From VGKU01 sp964388785 (GTDB lineage Bacteria > Patescibacteriota > Patescibacteriia > UBA9934 > GWF2-40-263): DNA of 21,510 nucleotides. The notes beneath the pieces were generated by a model that did not search any database, was not told the DNA's origin, and was given only the letters and a program-made list of their open reading frames with translations. The translations under genes and the position numbers were made by a program. Positions 1 through 5,893 of the stretch are shown in pieces. The first letter of the stretch is position 1; every line of letters starts with the position of its first letter. The stretch spans positions 1-21,510 of the forward strand of contig CAYMBX010000015.1 of assembly GCA_964388785.1 (NCBI GenBank), given 5' to 3'.

Positions 1-14
1 AAGAAATATAAGAA

Positions 15-491
15 GTGTCATGGGATATGAAACGTGTCGTGACGCTTTGTCTTATTCGTCAGGGGACACACATTCTTCTTGGTCACAAAAAGCGTGGTTT
101 TGGGGAGGGGAAATGGAATGGATTTGGAGGAAAAGTGGAATCGGGCGAAACAATCGAGCAAGCGGCGAAACGCGAAGTCTACGAAGAAACCGGATTAGTT
201 GTGGAAGCACTTGAACGCATTGGACAGGCAGAGTTTGAGTTTAAAAACGATCCGGTTATTCTCGACTGTCATATTTTTGCAACGGATCAATTTGTGAATG
301 AACCAATCGAAACGGAAGAGATGAAGCCGAAATGGTTTCATGTGGATGAACTTCCGTTTGATTTGATGTGGGCTGATGACCGTCATTGGTTTCCGCTTTT
401 TTTGGCGGGAAAAAAATTCACGGGAAAATTTTGGTTTGACGGTCATGATATAATTACGCGGTTCGAACTGAGCGAAGTCCGAAACACTTAA
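15..491 (+). CDS. MTH1-like Nudix hydrolase (oxidised purine dNTPase)
   Basis: Predicted to hydrolyse oxidised purine nucleoside triphosphates such as 8-oxo-dGTP to monophosphates, cleaning the nucleotide pool in the cytoplasm. The complete Nudix box runs from G39 to L61 (G-x5-E-x7-REVYEETGL). Outside the box the protein follows the animal MTH1/NUDT1 pattern over its whole length (158 residues against about 156): KKRGFG at 25-30, WNGFGGK at 34-40, and MWADD followed by WFPL at 118-128. By alignment from memory, N35, W119, D121 and D122 correspond to the MTH1 purine-pocket residues N33, W117, D119 and D120. The start is uncertain: GTG at 15 or ATG at 27, and neither has a clear ribosome site. 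The coiled-coil gene follows 20 bases downstream. The family is certain; the 8-oxo substrate is inferred from the pocket residues. Confidence 0.9.
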   Translation: MSWDMKRVVTLCLIRQGTHILLGHKKRGFGEGKWNGFGGKVESGETIEQAAKREVYEETGLVVEALERIGQAEFEFKNDPVILDCHIFATDQFVNEPIETEEMKPKWFHVDELPFDLMWADDRHWFPLFLAGKKFTGKFWFDGHDIITRFELSEVRNT

Positions 492-511
492 CATCTAAAA
501 CCTCCTCCGTT

Positions 512-862
512 ATGTCCCAATTGAACGAAGTGTACCAGCGTATTCAGCAGAATAAGAAACGCCAAAAAGAAATTCGCCAGATGTTGAAAGATGAGTTGAC
601 GCACAATGCGCGTTATCAAGAATTATTGGAGGAGGTAAAAACGCTTCGTGAAGAGAAAAAAGGGATTGAACAGCAGGTGCGTGCGCAGAGTTCGGATGCG
701 GAGGAATTGGAAGAGCTAAAGATTGAAATTCAGACCGACCAAGAACTGCTTGCGGATGTTGCGTTGAACATGTTCATGAAAGAAGAAACGGTTGAGATTG
801 TTGATGAATACGAGCAGACCTGGCATCCGGTCTTCAAAGTCAGTTTCAAAAAAACGAATTGA
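512..862 (+). CDS. Small coiled-coil protein of unknown function
   Basis: I do not recognise this family. The 116-residue product is very rich in Glu, Lys, Gln and Leu. Residues 1 to about 80 look like a continuous amphipathic helix or coiled coil, and a short C-terminal segment (about 85-116, containing TWHPVFKVSFKK) looks beta-like. There is no signal peptide, membrane segment or Cys motif, so it is probably cytoplasmic. It starts 20 bases after the Nudix stop and is probably cotranscribed with it. Its start has no Shine-Dalgarno; the bases just upstream read cctcctcc. Its stop is followed directly by the structured non-coding region, which could be its 3' untranslated region. Confidence 0.7.
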   Translation: MSQLNEVYQRIQQNKKRQKEIRQMLKDELTHNARYQELLEEVKTLREEKKGIEQQVRAQSSDAEELEELKIEIQTDQELLADVALNMFMKEETVEIVDEYEQTWHPVFKVSFKKTN

Positions 863-871
863 GATGGCAGT

Positions 872-1000
872 GTGCAGGACAGATCTGTTCTCAGATCGCC
901 GCTTGAGGCGGCTTAGTCCTCGCCACTGTATCGAATTGGTGGATGATTGAATGTGTGATCGAAGTGGCTGCGGATGTCTTCGAACAGATCTGTCCTGCAC
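872..1000. repeat. 19-bp perfect inverted repeat (arms 872-890 and 982-1000)
   Basis: The left arm GTGCAGGACAGATCTGTTC is exactly the reverse complement of 982-1000, with 91 bases between them. Each arm contains the palindrome ACAGATCTGT, so it could also fold on itself or dimerise. The right arm sits in the apical loop of the hairpin 912-1085. No flanking target-site duplication is visible, which argues weakly against a simple MITE insertion. Confidence 0.9.
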
Positions 1001-1085
1001 CGGGGCACACGCTCTTGACGTAACATCCGCAGCCGCATGGTACAAACGCGAGTACACATAAACGCTTCATGCGGCGAGGACTAAG
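912..1085. repeat. Long interrupted hairpin
   Basis: Three stacked helices share one centre near position 999: 912-924/1073-1085 (13 bp), 951-961/1049-1059 (nine Watson-Crick pairs, one G-T and one mismatch) and 966-977/1023-1034 (12 bp). They are separated by unequal internal loops, and the apical loop spans 978-1022. Helices interrupted by internal loops look more like a folded RNA than a recent inverted duplication. A local hairpin 898-902/908-912 competes at the base. Confidence 0.75.
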
Positions 1086-1151
1086 GCGGCGCCACCTTTC
1101 CGTCGCGTTTTTCTTCTATAAACGCCGCCGGTTACGGAAAGAGCGTGTGCC
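1004..1151. repeat. 13-bp perfect inverted repeat (arms 1004-1016 and 1139-1151), extendable
   Basis: The arm GGCACACGCTCTT is exactly complementary to 1139-1151. Complementarity continues with small interruptions between 991-1003 and 1152-1163. That extension reuses 991-1000, which also belong to the 19-bp pair, so the two pairings partly exclude each other. Confidence 0.85.
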
Positions 1152-1191
1152 ACGGTCAGGTCAAGACCGGAAATGTAATAGTGGTGTCCAC

Positions 1192-1220
1192 TTGCATGAT
1201 CATCTCGCTTCGCTTACACT
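1192..1220 (+). promoter_or_regulatory. Predicted secD promoter
   Basis: A -35-like TTGCAT at 1192-1197 and a -10-like TACACT at 1215-1220 are separated by 17 bases. The expected transcript start near 1227 is only about four bases before the secD ATG at 1231. The matches to consensus are weak (3/6 and 4/6). Support comes from the same promoter-to-ATG spacing seen at other genes here. Confidence 0.4.
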
Positions 1221-1230
1221 TGCGCCCAAT

Positions 1231-3237
1231 ATGCAAACTTGGAAATTGAAGAAAAAAACCCGACAGAAACCTAAAAAGAATTGGGGAATTCGATTGACAG
1301 CGGTTTTGATGCTTGTGTTGACGGTCGTGTTTGCCGGTTATAGTTTTCCCGCGTACTGGAATAACGCGGCAAATGCCATGCGCATACCAGATGCACTTCG
1401 TATGCCCGAAGAATCGTTTCGGCTCGGGCTCGATTTGCAGGGCGGGACGCACCTTGTGTATGACGCCGACATGAGCCAGATTTCCGAAGACGAGCGGCTC
1501 GAAGCGCTTGAGGGTGTGAAAACCGTGATCGAACGGCGCGTTAATGCGTTTGGTGTTTCAGAACCAGTTGTTCAGACCACCACCACAGGCGGCACCTATC
1601 GTTTGATTATCGAGCTCGCGGGTATCACGGATGTCAAACAAGCGATCGATCAGATTGGAAAAACACCCGTTCTTGAATTCAAATCACCAGGCCAAGAATT
1701 GGAGCGCGAATTGACGGATGAAGAGAAACAGAAACTTGAAACGCTTAAACAAGAAGATCGCGAGGCGGCGCAGGCAGTCTTAAAACGTGCGCTTGGCGGA
1801 GAGGATTTTGACGTATTGATCTCGGAGAAGAGCGTGCAAACACTTGGCGGATCCACATTGTCGATCACACAAGACTCGGCCCAATACGGAGATCTTTACA
1901 AATCCATCAAAACGCAAAATTTAAAAGCCGGTCAGATTTCTCGACTCACGCACGAAAGCGAGGAAGGCATCTCTCTTTATCGAGTGGAAAGTACGGAACC
2001 GGCAAAGGAATTTTTGCTTTCGCATGTTCTCGTTTGTTTTGAAGGGAAAGATCGCTGCGCAAACCCGATTCCGGAAATCGAAGCGTCCATCAAGATTCAG
2101 CAGTTGAAAGATCAAGCGACTGCAGAAAACTTCGCGACGCTCGAGGGAGCGGAAGATTTGGGATGGGCGACAGCCGACCAATACGTGGACAGTTTTGCTC
2201 TTGCTGCAAGTTCGCTTGAAGTCGGACAAATTTCGAATGTCGTTGAAACCAATTTCGGCTTACATCTTATCCACAAACGCGATGAACGTACGGTTCCTTC
2301 TGTGACGATCAAGCGGATTCTCATGCCGCTTGCCAATGAATTTGATGTTGTTCCGCAAGCATCCCCGTGGCTTAATACCGCTCTTTCAGGGAAACAGCTC
2401 AAAAGCGCTGCTGTTCAGTTCGATCAGCAAACCGGCGCTCCAAACGTGGTGTTGAATTTCAATACGGAAGGTTCCGAACTGTTCGGTCAACTGACCGAGC
2501 AATATGTCGGTCAGCAGATCGCCATTTTTCTTGATGGTCAGATCATTTCCGCGCCTGTTGTGCAGCAAGCCATCTACGGAGGTCAGGCGGTGATCACAGG
2601 TGACTTTTCGCTCGATGAAGCCAAAGCGCTCGCCCGCGATTTGAATGCGGGGGCACTGCCCGTACCGATTCAGTTATTGTCCCAACAGACGGTGGGTCCA
2701 ACGCTTGGAGCGGTTTCACTGGAAAAAAGCATCACCGCCGCCTTGATTGGTTTTGTCTTGATTGGGATTTTTATGGTGGCCGTGTATCGCCTCTCCGGTT
2801 TGATTGCACTGCTCGCGCTGACCTTGTTCGCCTTTATGAACTTGGCCGCGTATAAATTCTTCGGAGTCACACTGACGCTCGCCGGCATTGCCGGATTTGT
2901 GCTTTCGATTGGAATTGCGGTGGATGCTAACGTCCTCATCTTCGAACGTTTGAAAGAAGAGTTCGCCTCCGGCCGTGATTTCAAATCGGCTTTGGATGAA
3001 GCCTTTTCGCGCGCATGGGCGGCGATCCGCGACGGGAACCTGACTACGCTTATTGCCGCAGCTGTTCTGTACTGGTTCAGTTCGAGTTTTATTCGAGGAT
3101 TCGCACTCACGCTTTCCATCGGCGTGCTCTTGTCCATGTTTACCGCCATCGGTGTTTCACGCGTGTATCTCAAAAATCTGTTCGGTTGGAAATGGGCGCA
3201 GCGGCCACAGCTCTACTCGATAAAGAAGTCTTCCTAA
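1231..3237 (+). CDS. secD: Protein translocase subunit SecD with inserted parvulin-like domain(s)
   Basis: SecD works with SecF and SecYEG, using the proton gradient to help pull exported proteins across the membrane. The 668-residue product has a first membrane helix at about 19-39, the LGLDLQGGT motif at 65-73, the P1 base (about 90-155 and 360-490) and a C-terminal bundle of five helices with GIAVDANVLIFERLKEE at 561-577. Between the two halves of P1 lie about 200 residues that look parvulin-like: a degenerate unit at about 163-256, and a clearer unit at about 259-352 with SHVLV (H265), DLGWA, LEVGQIS and FGLHLI (H345). The reading frame is open back to 1069, but that 54-residue Arg-rich extension runs through the inverted repeats and precedes a normal SecD N-terminus, so ATG 1231 is preferred. 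secF begins four bases after the stop. Confidence 0.93.
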   Translation: MQTWKLKKKTRQKPKKNWGIRLTAVLMLVLTVVFAGYSFPAYWNNAANAMRIPDALRMPEESFRLGLDLQGGTHLVYDADMSQISEDERLEALEGVKTVIERRVNAFGVSEPVVQTTTTGGTYRLIIELAGITDVKQAIDQIGKTPVLEFKSPGQELERELTDEEKQKLETLKQEDREAAQAVLKRALGGEDFDVLISEKSVQTLGGSTLSITQDSAQYGDLYKSIKTQNLKAGQISRLTHESEEGISLYRVESTEPAKEFLLSHVLVCFEGKDRCANPIPEIEASIKIQQLKDQATAENFATLEGAEDLGWATADQYVDSFALAASSLEVGQISNVVETNFGLHLIHKRDERTVPSVTIKRILMPLANEFDVVPQASPWLNTALSGKQLKSAAVQFDQQTGAPNVVLNFNTEGSELFGQLTEQYVGQQIAIFLDGQIISAPVVQQAIYGGQAVITGDFSLDEAKALARDLNAGALPVPIQLLSQQTVGPTLGAVSLEKSITAALIGFVLIGIFMVAVYRLSGLIALLALTLFAFMNLAAYKFFGVTLTLAGIAGFVLSIGIAVDANVLIFERLKEEFASGRDFKSALDEAFSRAWAAIRDGNLTTLIAAAVLYWFSSSFIRGFALTLSIGVLLSMFTAIGVSRVYLKNLFGWKWAQRPQLYSIKKSS

Positions 3238-3241
3238 GCAT

Positions 3242-4129
3242 ATGAAGTTCAACATTGTTGGTCACCGACGTATCTGGTACACCATTTCAACCGTCTTGGT
3301 TGCATTGAGCATCGTCTTTGTCTTTTTTCCGGGTGTGCGATTTGGAATCGATTTTACCGGAGGGAGCCTGAGTGAAATTAAATTTACTCAGCCTGTTTCA
3401 GTTGATGAACTTCGTCGTTCGCTTGGGGCGGCCGGCTTCCCGGAAGCGACCATACAAGAAACGGATGAACAGGGTTATCTCATTCGTACGCCGTCGCTCA
3501 GCGAAGAGGAGCACCAAACAGTGCTTGGAGCGTTGCGCGAAACACACGGAGAATTGGAAGAACAGCGTTTTGATTCGATCGGTCCAGTGATCGGTTCCGA
3601 GCTTCGACGCACCGCTATTATCGGAGTCATTTTGACGCTTACGCTTATCGGATTATATGTCGCGTGGGCGTACCGCAAGGTGACTCAGCCCGTGGCCGCA
3701 TGGAAATATGGGGTTCTCACGATTCTTGCCGCATTTCATGACGTGATTGTTGCGATCGGACTGTTCGCGCTCGCTGGTTCTTTTTTGGGATGGGAGGTGG
3801 GAACCTCATTTATTGCAGCTATTTTGACCATTCTCGGTTACTCAATCAATGACACAGTGGTTGTTCTTGATCGTACACGTGAGAACCTGTTGAAAGGGAT
3901 TTCGCATTCATTTGCGGAAACCGTGGAACGAAGCATTCATCAGACATTCTGGCGATCGTTGAACACGACACTCACCACGCTTCTTGCGCTTGTCGCCATT
4001 TTTGCCTTCGGCGGTGATAGCACCCGTCCTTTCGCATTTGCGCTTATTGTCGGTATCGCCGTCGGCGCTTATTCCTCCATCTTTTTGGCAAGCCCGCTAT
4101 TGGTAACTTGGGAACAGCGGAACAAATAA
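3242..4129 (+). CDS. secF: Protein translocase subunit SecF
   Basis: Partner of SecD in the proton-driven Sec accessory complex of the cytoplasmic membrane. The 295-residue product is close to the usual SecF length. It has a first membrane helix at about 12-30, the FGIDFTGGS motif at 34-42, a short P1 domain to about residue 120, and five further membrane helices containing LGYSINDTVVVLDRTREN near 197-214, the conserved helix-4/loop motif. It follows secD by four bases with no Shine-Dalgarno, which suggests translational coupling. A repeat element and an intrinsic terminator close the secDF unit. Unlike SecD, nothing extra is inserted. Confidence 0.96.
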   Translation: MKFNIVGHRRIWYTISTVLVALSIVFVFFPGVRFGIDFTGGSLSEIKFTQPVSVDELRRSLGAAGFPEATIQETDEQGYLIRTPSLSEEEHQTVLGALRETHGELEEQRFDSIGPVIGSELRRTAIIGVILTLTLIGLYVAWAYRKVTQPVAAWKYGVLTILAAFHDVIVAIGLFALAGSFLGWEVGTSFIAAILTILGYSINDTVVVLDRTRENLLKGISHSFAETVERSIHQTFWRSLNTTLTTLLALVAIFAFGGDSTRPFAFALIVGIAVGAYSSIFLASPLLVTWEQRNK

Positions 4130-4136
4130 CAAAGTT

Positions 4137-4157
4137 TTAGGTGTTAGGTGCTAGGTA
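4137..4157. repeat. Three tandem TTAGGTG-type heptamers
   Basis: TTAGGTG, TTAGGTG and CTAGGTA occur head to tail straight after secF. Together with the long hairpin 14 bases downstream they may form one intergenic repeat element. Nothing here codes. Confidence 0.7.
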
Positions 4158-4170
4158 CGTTCATCCTGAC

Positions 4171-4221
4171 AGGCCTGTGGTTCCTCGATCTACGAGCTCT
4201 CGATCGAGAAATCACAGGCCT
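4171..4221. repeat. Long intergenic hairpin (REP-like)
   Basis: Positions 4171-4190 pair with 4202-4221 around an 11-base loop. Eighteen of 20 positions are Watson-Crick, plus one G-T and one C-A. No T-run follows, so it does not look like a terminator. It may stabilise the secF mRNA 3' end or be a dispersed REP-like element. Confidence 0.7.
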
Positions 4222-4280
4222 ACCCACGTGAGTTCGTTACACATCGTTTAGAGATTATCCAAAAGCGATATAGATTGTGG

Positions 4281-4306
4281 AACAGGCGACGTCCGCCTGT
4301 TTTTTT
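4281..4306 (+). terminator. Rho-independent terminator after secDF
   Basis: The eight-base stem AACAGGCG / CGCCTGTT (4281-4288 with 4294-4301) has a five-base loop and runs into seven T residues (4300-4306). It ends the secDF unit and separates it from the next operon. Confidence 0.92.
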
Positions 4307-4314
4307 GCTATCAT
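4306..4314 (+). promoter_or_regulatory. Extended -10 promoter for the 4329-10191 operon
   Basis: TGC-TATCAT (TGn followed by a -10 hexamer at 4309-4314) starts on the last T of the secF terminator. No good -35 is present, as is common for extended -10 promoters. The predicted transcript start near 4321 leaves an eight-base leader containing GAGG, one of the few Shine-Dalgarno-like sequences in the window. Confidence 0.45.
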
Positions 4315-4328
4315 ATCAGTGAGGCTCT

Positions 4329-5891
4329 ATGCTCTCGTTTTTTGCGATACCGCTTGTCGAACAAACCGTAACCGCTGCACCGGCGGCTTCTGGTTTTTTT
4401 GCGCGTCCGATTGACGCAATTTTTTTCGATTTGTTTATCTGGTTCGGCTGGATTCCGATCGCTTCGACGTTGATTTGGGGGTTTGTGCAGATGTGGCTGA
4501 ACTATCGAATCGGACAATATGTGCAGGGATACAAATTTGTTCTACTTGCCATTGATGTTCCTTCCGCAACAGAGCAGACGCCAAAAGCTCTCGAAAATCT
4601 TTTCACGAACATCTACGGCGCGAAGTCTTCTTTGACGTGGAAAGAAACGTGGATTGTCGGAAAGGTCCATCCGGTTTTTTCGTTCGAGATTATTTCTTCC
4701 GAAGGGTATATCCAATTTTTGGTCCGCACGCAGACACGTTTTCGCGATGCGATCGAAGCCGGTATTTATGCGCATTATCCGGATGCAGAAATTACCGAGG
4801 TGGAAGATTACGTAAACTATTTTCCAAACGATTTTCCCAATGAGGAATACGAAATGTGGGGAGGGGAATTTACATTGGATCGAGATCAAATTTATCCCAT
4901 CCGGACGTATGTTGATTTTGAAGACCGCTTAACCGGTGAAATTAAGGATCCGCTCGGGTACACGCTGGAGCAGTTGGCGAAAATGAAGCCGGGAGAACAT
5001 TTCTGGATTCAAATTTTGATTCAGCCCTCCAGCCATGATTGGATCAAAGCGGGAATCAAACGGATTAACGATTTATACGGAAAAAAAGAAAAGCCGAAAG
5101 AGAGCGCAATTGTCGGTGCCATCAGTTCGGTGTTGCGATGGCCGATTGAACTTGTTGCGGAGGCGACTTCCATTGATTTAAGCGGGTTGTTTGGGATGTC
5201 AACAGAAGAAGCGAAAAAAGAACCGATGCCGTTTTTGCCGCTTCAGGAAACAAAAGAAGCAGAAGCGATTTATTACAAAATCAGTAAAGTGGGATTTGGA
5301 ACGAAAATTCGTATTTTGTATGTGGCGCGCAAAAACGTGTTTGTGAAGGTTGATCGAACGACCATGGTGAAAGGGATTCTCAACCAGTACACGAATTTGT
5401 CTTTGAATAAATTTACGCTTTTTATCCCGCAGGTTCCGAAGGATGATTATTTTTGGATGCGTTGGGCTTATACACGAAAGCAGAGAACGCTTATGGCCGC
5501 GTATAAAGGACGTAGCTGGGGCATTGGTGCCAATCCGGTCTTTTTGAACGCAGAGGAACTTGCGTCGCTTTGGCACTTCCCAACCATCGGATTCAAAGCA
5601 CCGCTTGTGAAGAAGGCCGAAGCGCGGCGTGCAGAACCACCGGTCGGACTTCCTATTACCCACGAAGAACAAACGCTTCCGGGAATGTCCGCCCTGTCTT
5701 CCAGCGAGCCGGAATGGACGCCTATGCCCGATTTACCGGTTGAATCTCAGGACTCAGACGACCACCGTGAACCGCCATCAGAACCGTCTGCGCCAACAGA
5801 TGCCATTGGGTCCGCTGAAGTACCCAAAGTGGCACCCCCAACACAATCACGACAAGACGAGACGTATGTTCCACCCAATCTACCAATCTAG
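4329..5891 (+). CDS. Membrane-anchored partner of a VirD4-like ATPase, function unknown
   Basis: A 520-residue protein with a hydrophobic N-terminal segment (about 30-57, rich in Phe, Ile and Trp) followed by a large soluble region to about residue 425 that looks cytoplasmic. The tail (about 430-520) is Pro/Glu/Ser-rich and probably disordered. I recognise the overall type as an uncharacterised family of CPR and some archaeal genomes found next to TraG/VirD4-like ATPases (I believe DUF8128, unchecked). It ends two bases before the ATPase gene, and both proteins have long disordered tails, so a membrane-bound complex is likely. No enzymatic motif was found. It could be a membrane anchor or coupling subunit for DNA or protein transport. 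Confidence 0.8.
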   Translation: MLSFFAIPLVEQTVTAAPAASGFFARPIDAIFFDLFIWFGWIPIASTLIWGFVQMWLNYRIGQYVQGYKFVLLAIDVPSATEQTPKALENLFTNIYGAKSSLTWKETWIVGKVHPVFSFEIISSEGYIQFLVRTQTRFRDAIEAGIYAHYPDAEITEVEDYVNYFPNDFPNEEYEMWGGEFTLDRDQIYPIRTYVDFEDRLTGEIKDPLGYTLEQLAKMKPGEHFWIQILIQPSSHDWIKAGIKRINDLYGKKEKPKESAIVGAISSVLRWPIELVAEATSIDLSGLFGMSTEEAKKEPMPFLPLQETKEAEAIYYKISKVGFGTKIRILYVARKNVFVKVDRTTMVKGILNQYTNLSLNKFTLFIPQVPKDDYFWMRWAYTRKQRTLMAAYKGRSWGIGANPVFLNAEELASLWHFPTIGFKAPLVKKAEARRAEPPVGLPITHEEQTLPGMSALSSSEPEWTPMPDLPVESQDSDDHREPPSEPSAPTDAIGSAEVPKVAPPTQSRQDETYVPPNLPI

Positions 5892-5893
5892 GT

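Larger units (their letters stand above)
863..1190. other. Structured non-coding region with interlocking inverted repeats (candidate ncRNA)
   Basis: This gene-free stretch lies between the coiled-coil gene and the secD promoter. Four long complementary pairs are seen directly: 872-890/982-1000 (19 bp, perfect), 912-924/1073-1085 (13 bp, perfect), 966-977/1023-1034 (12 bp, perfect) and 1004-1016/1139-1151 (13 bp, perfect). Pairs two and three nest, while pairs one and four each cross them, so they cannot all lie in a simple nested fold. Shorter 7-bp complements are also present at 1032-1038/1069-1075, 1085-1091/1123-1129, 1097-1103/1134-1140 and 1044-1050/1104-1110. I recognise no known RNA family. 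Transcription strand, ends and function are unknown; it could be an independent RNA, a 3' UTR or a mosaic repeat. Confidence 0.55.

Noticed and set aside
872..1000. MITE or IS remnant with 19-bp terminal repeats
   Set aside because: No target-site duplication flanks the arms, there is no transposase fragment, and the other crossing repeats are not explained by one insertion; it is kept only as an alternative.
716..1057. 113-codon minus-strand open frame across the structured region
   Set aside because: It overlaps the coiled-coil gene, has Arg/Cys/His-rich low-quality sequence and no recognisable domain; it is best seen as chance.
1153..1176. Resemblance to the GGTCAGG...CCGGAA core of signal recognition particle RNA
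   Set aside because: The bases close a simple 5-bp hairpin (1153-1157/1165-1169), the matching AGCAG side of SRP domain IV is missing, and the order of elements is wrong.
1069..1230. 54-residue Arg-rich N-terminal extension of SecD in an open frame
   Set aside because: It runs through inverted-repeat arms, is not SecD-like, and the following ATG at 1231 gives a typical Lys-rich N-terminus before the first membrane helix with a promoter just upstream.
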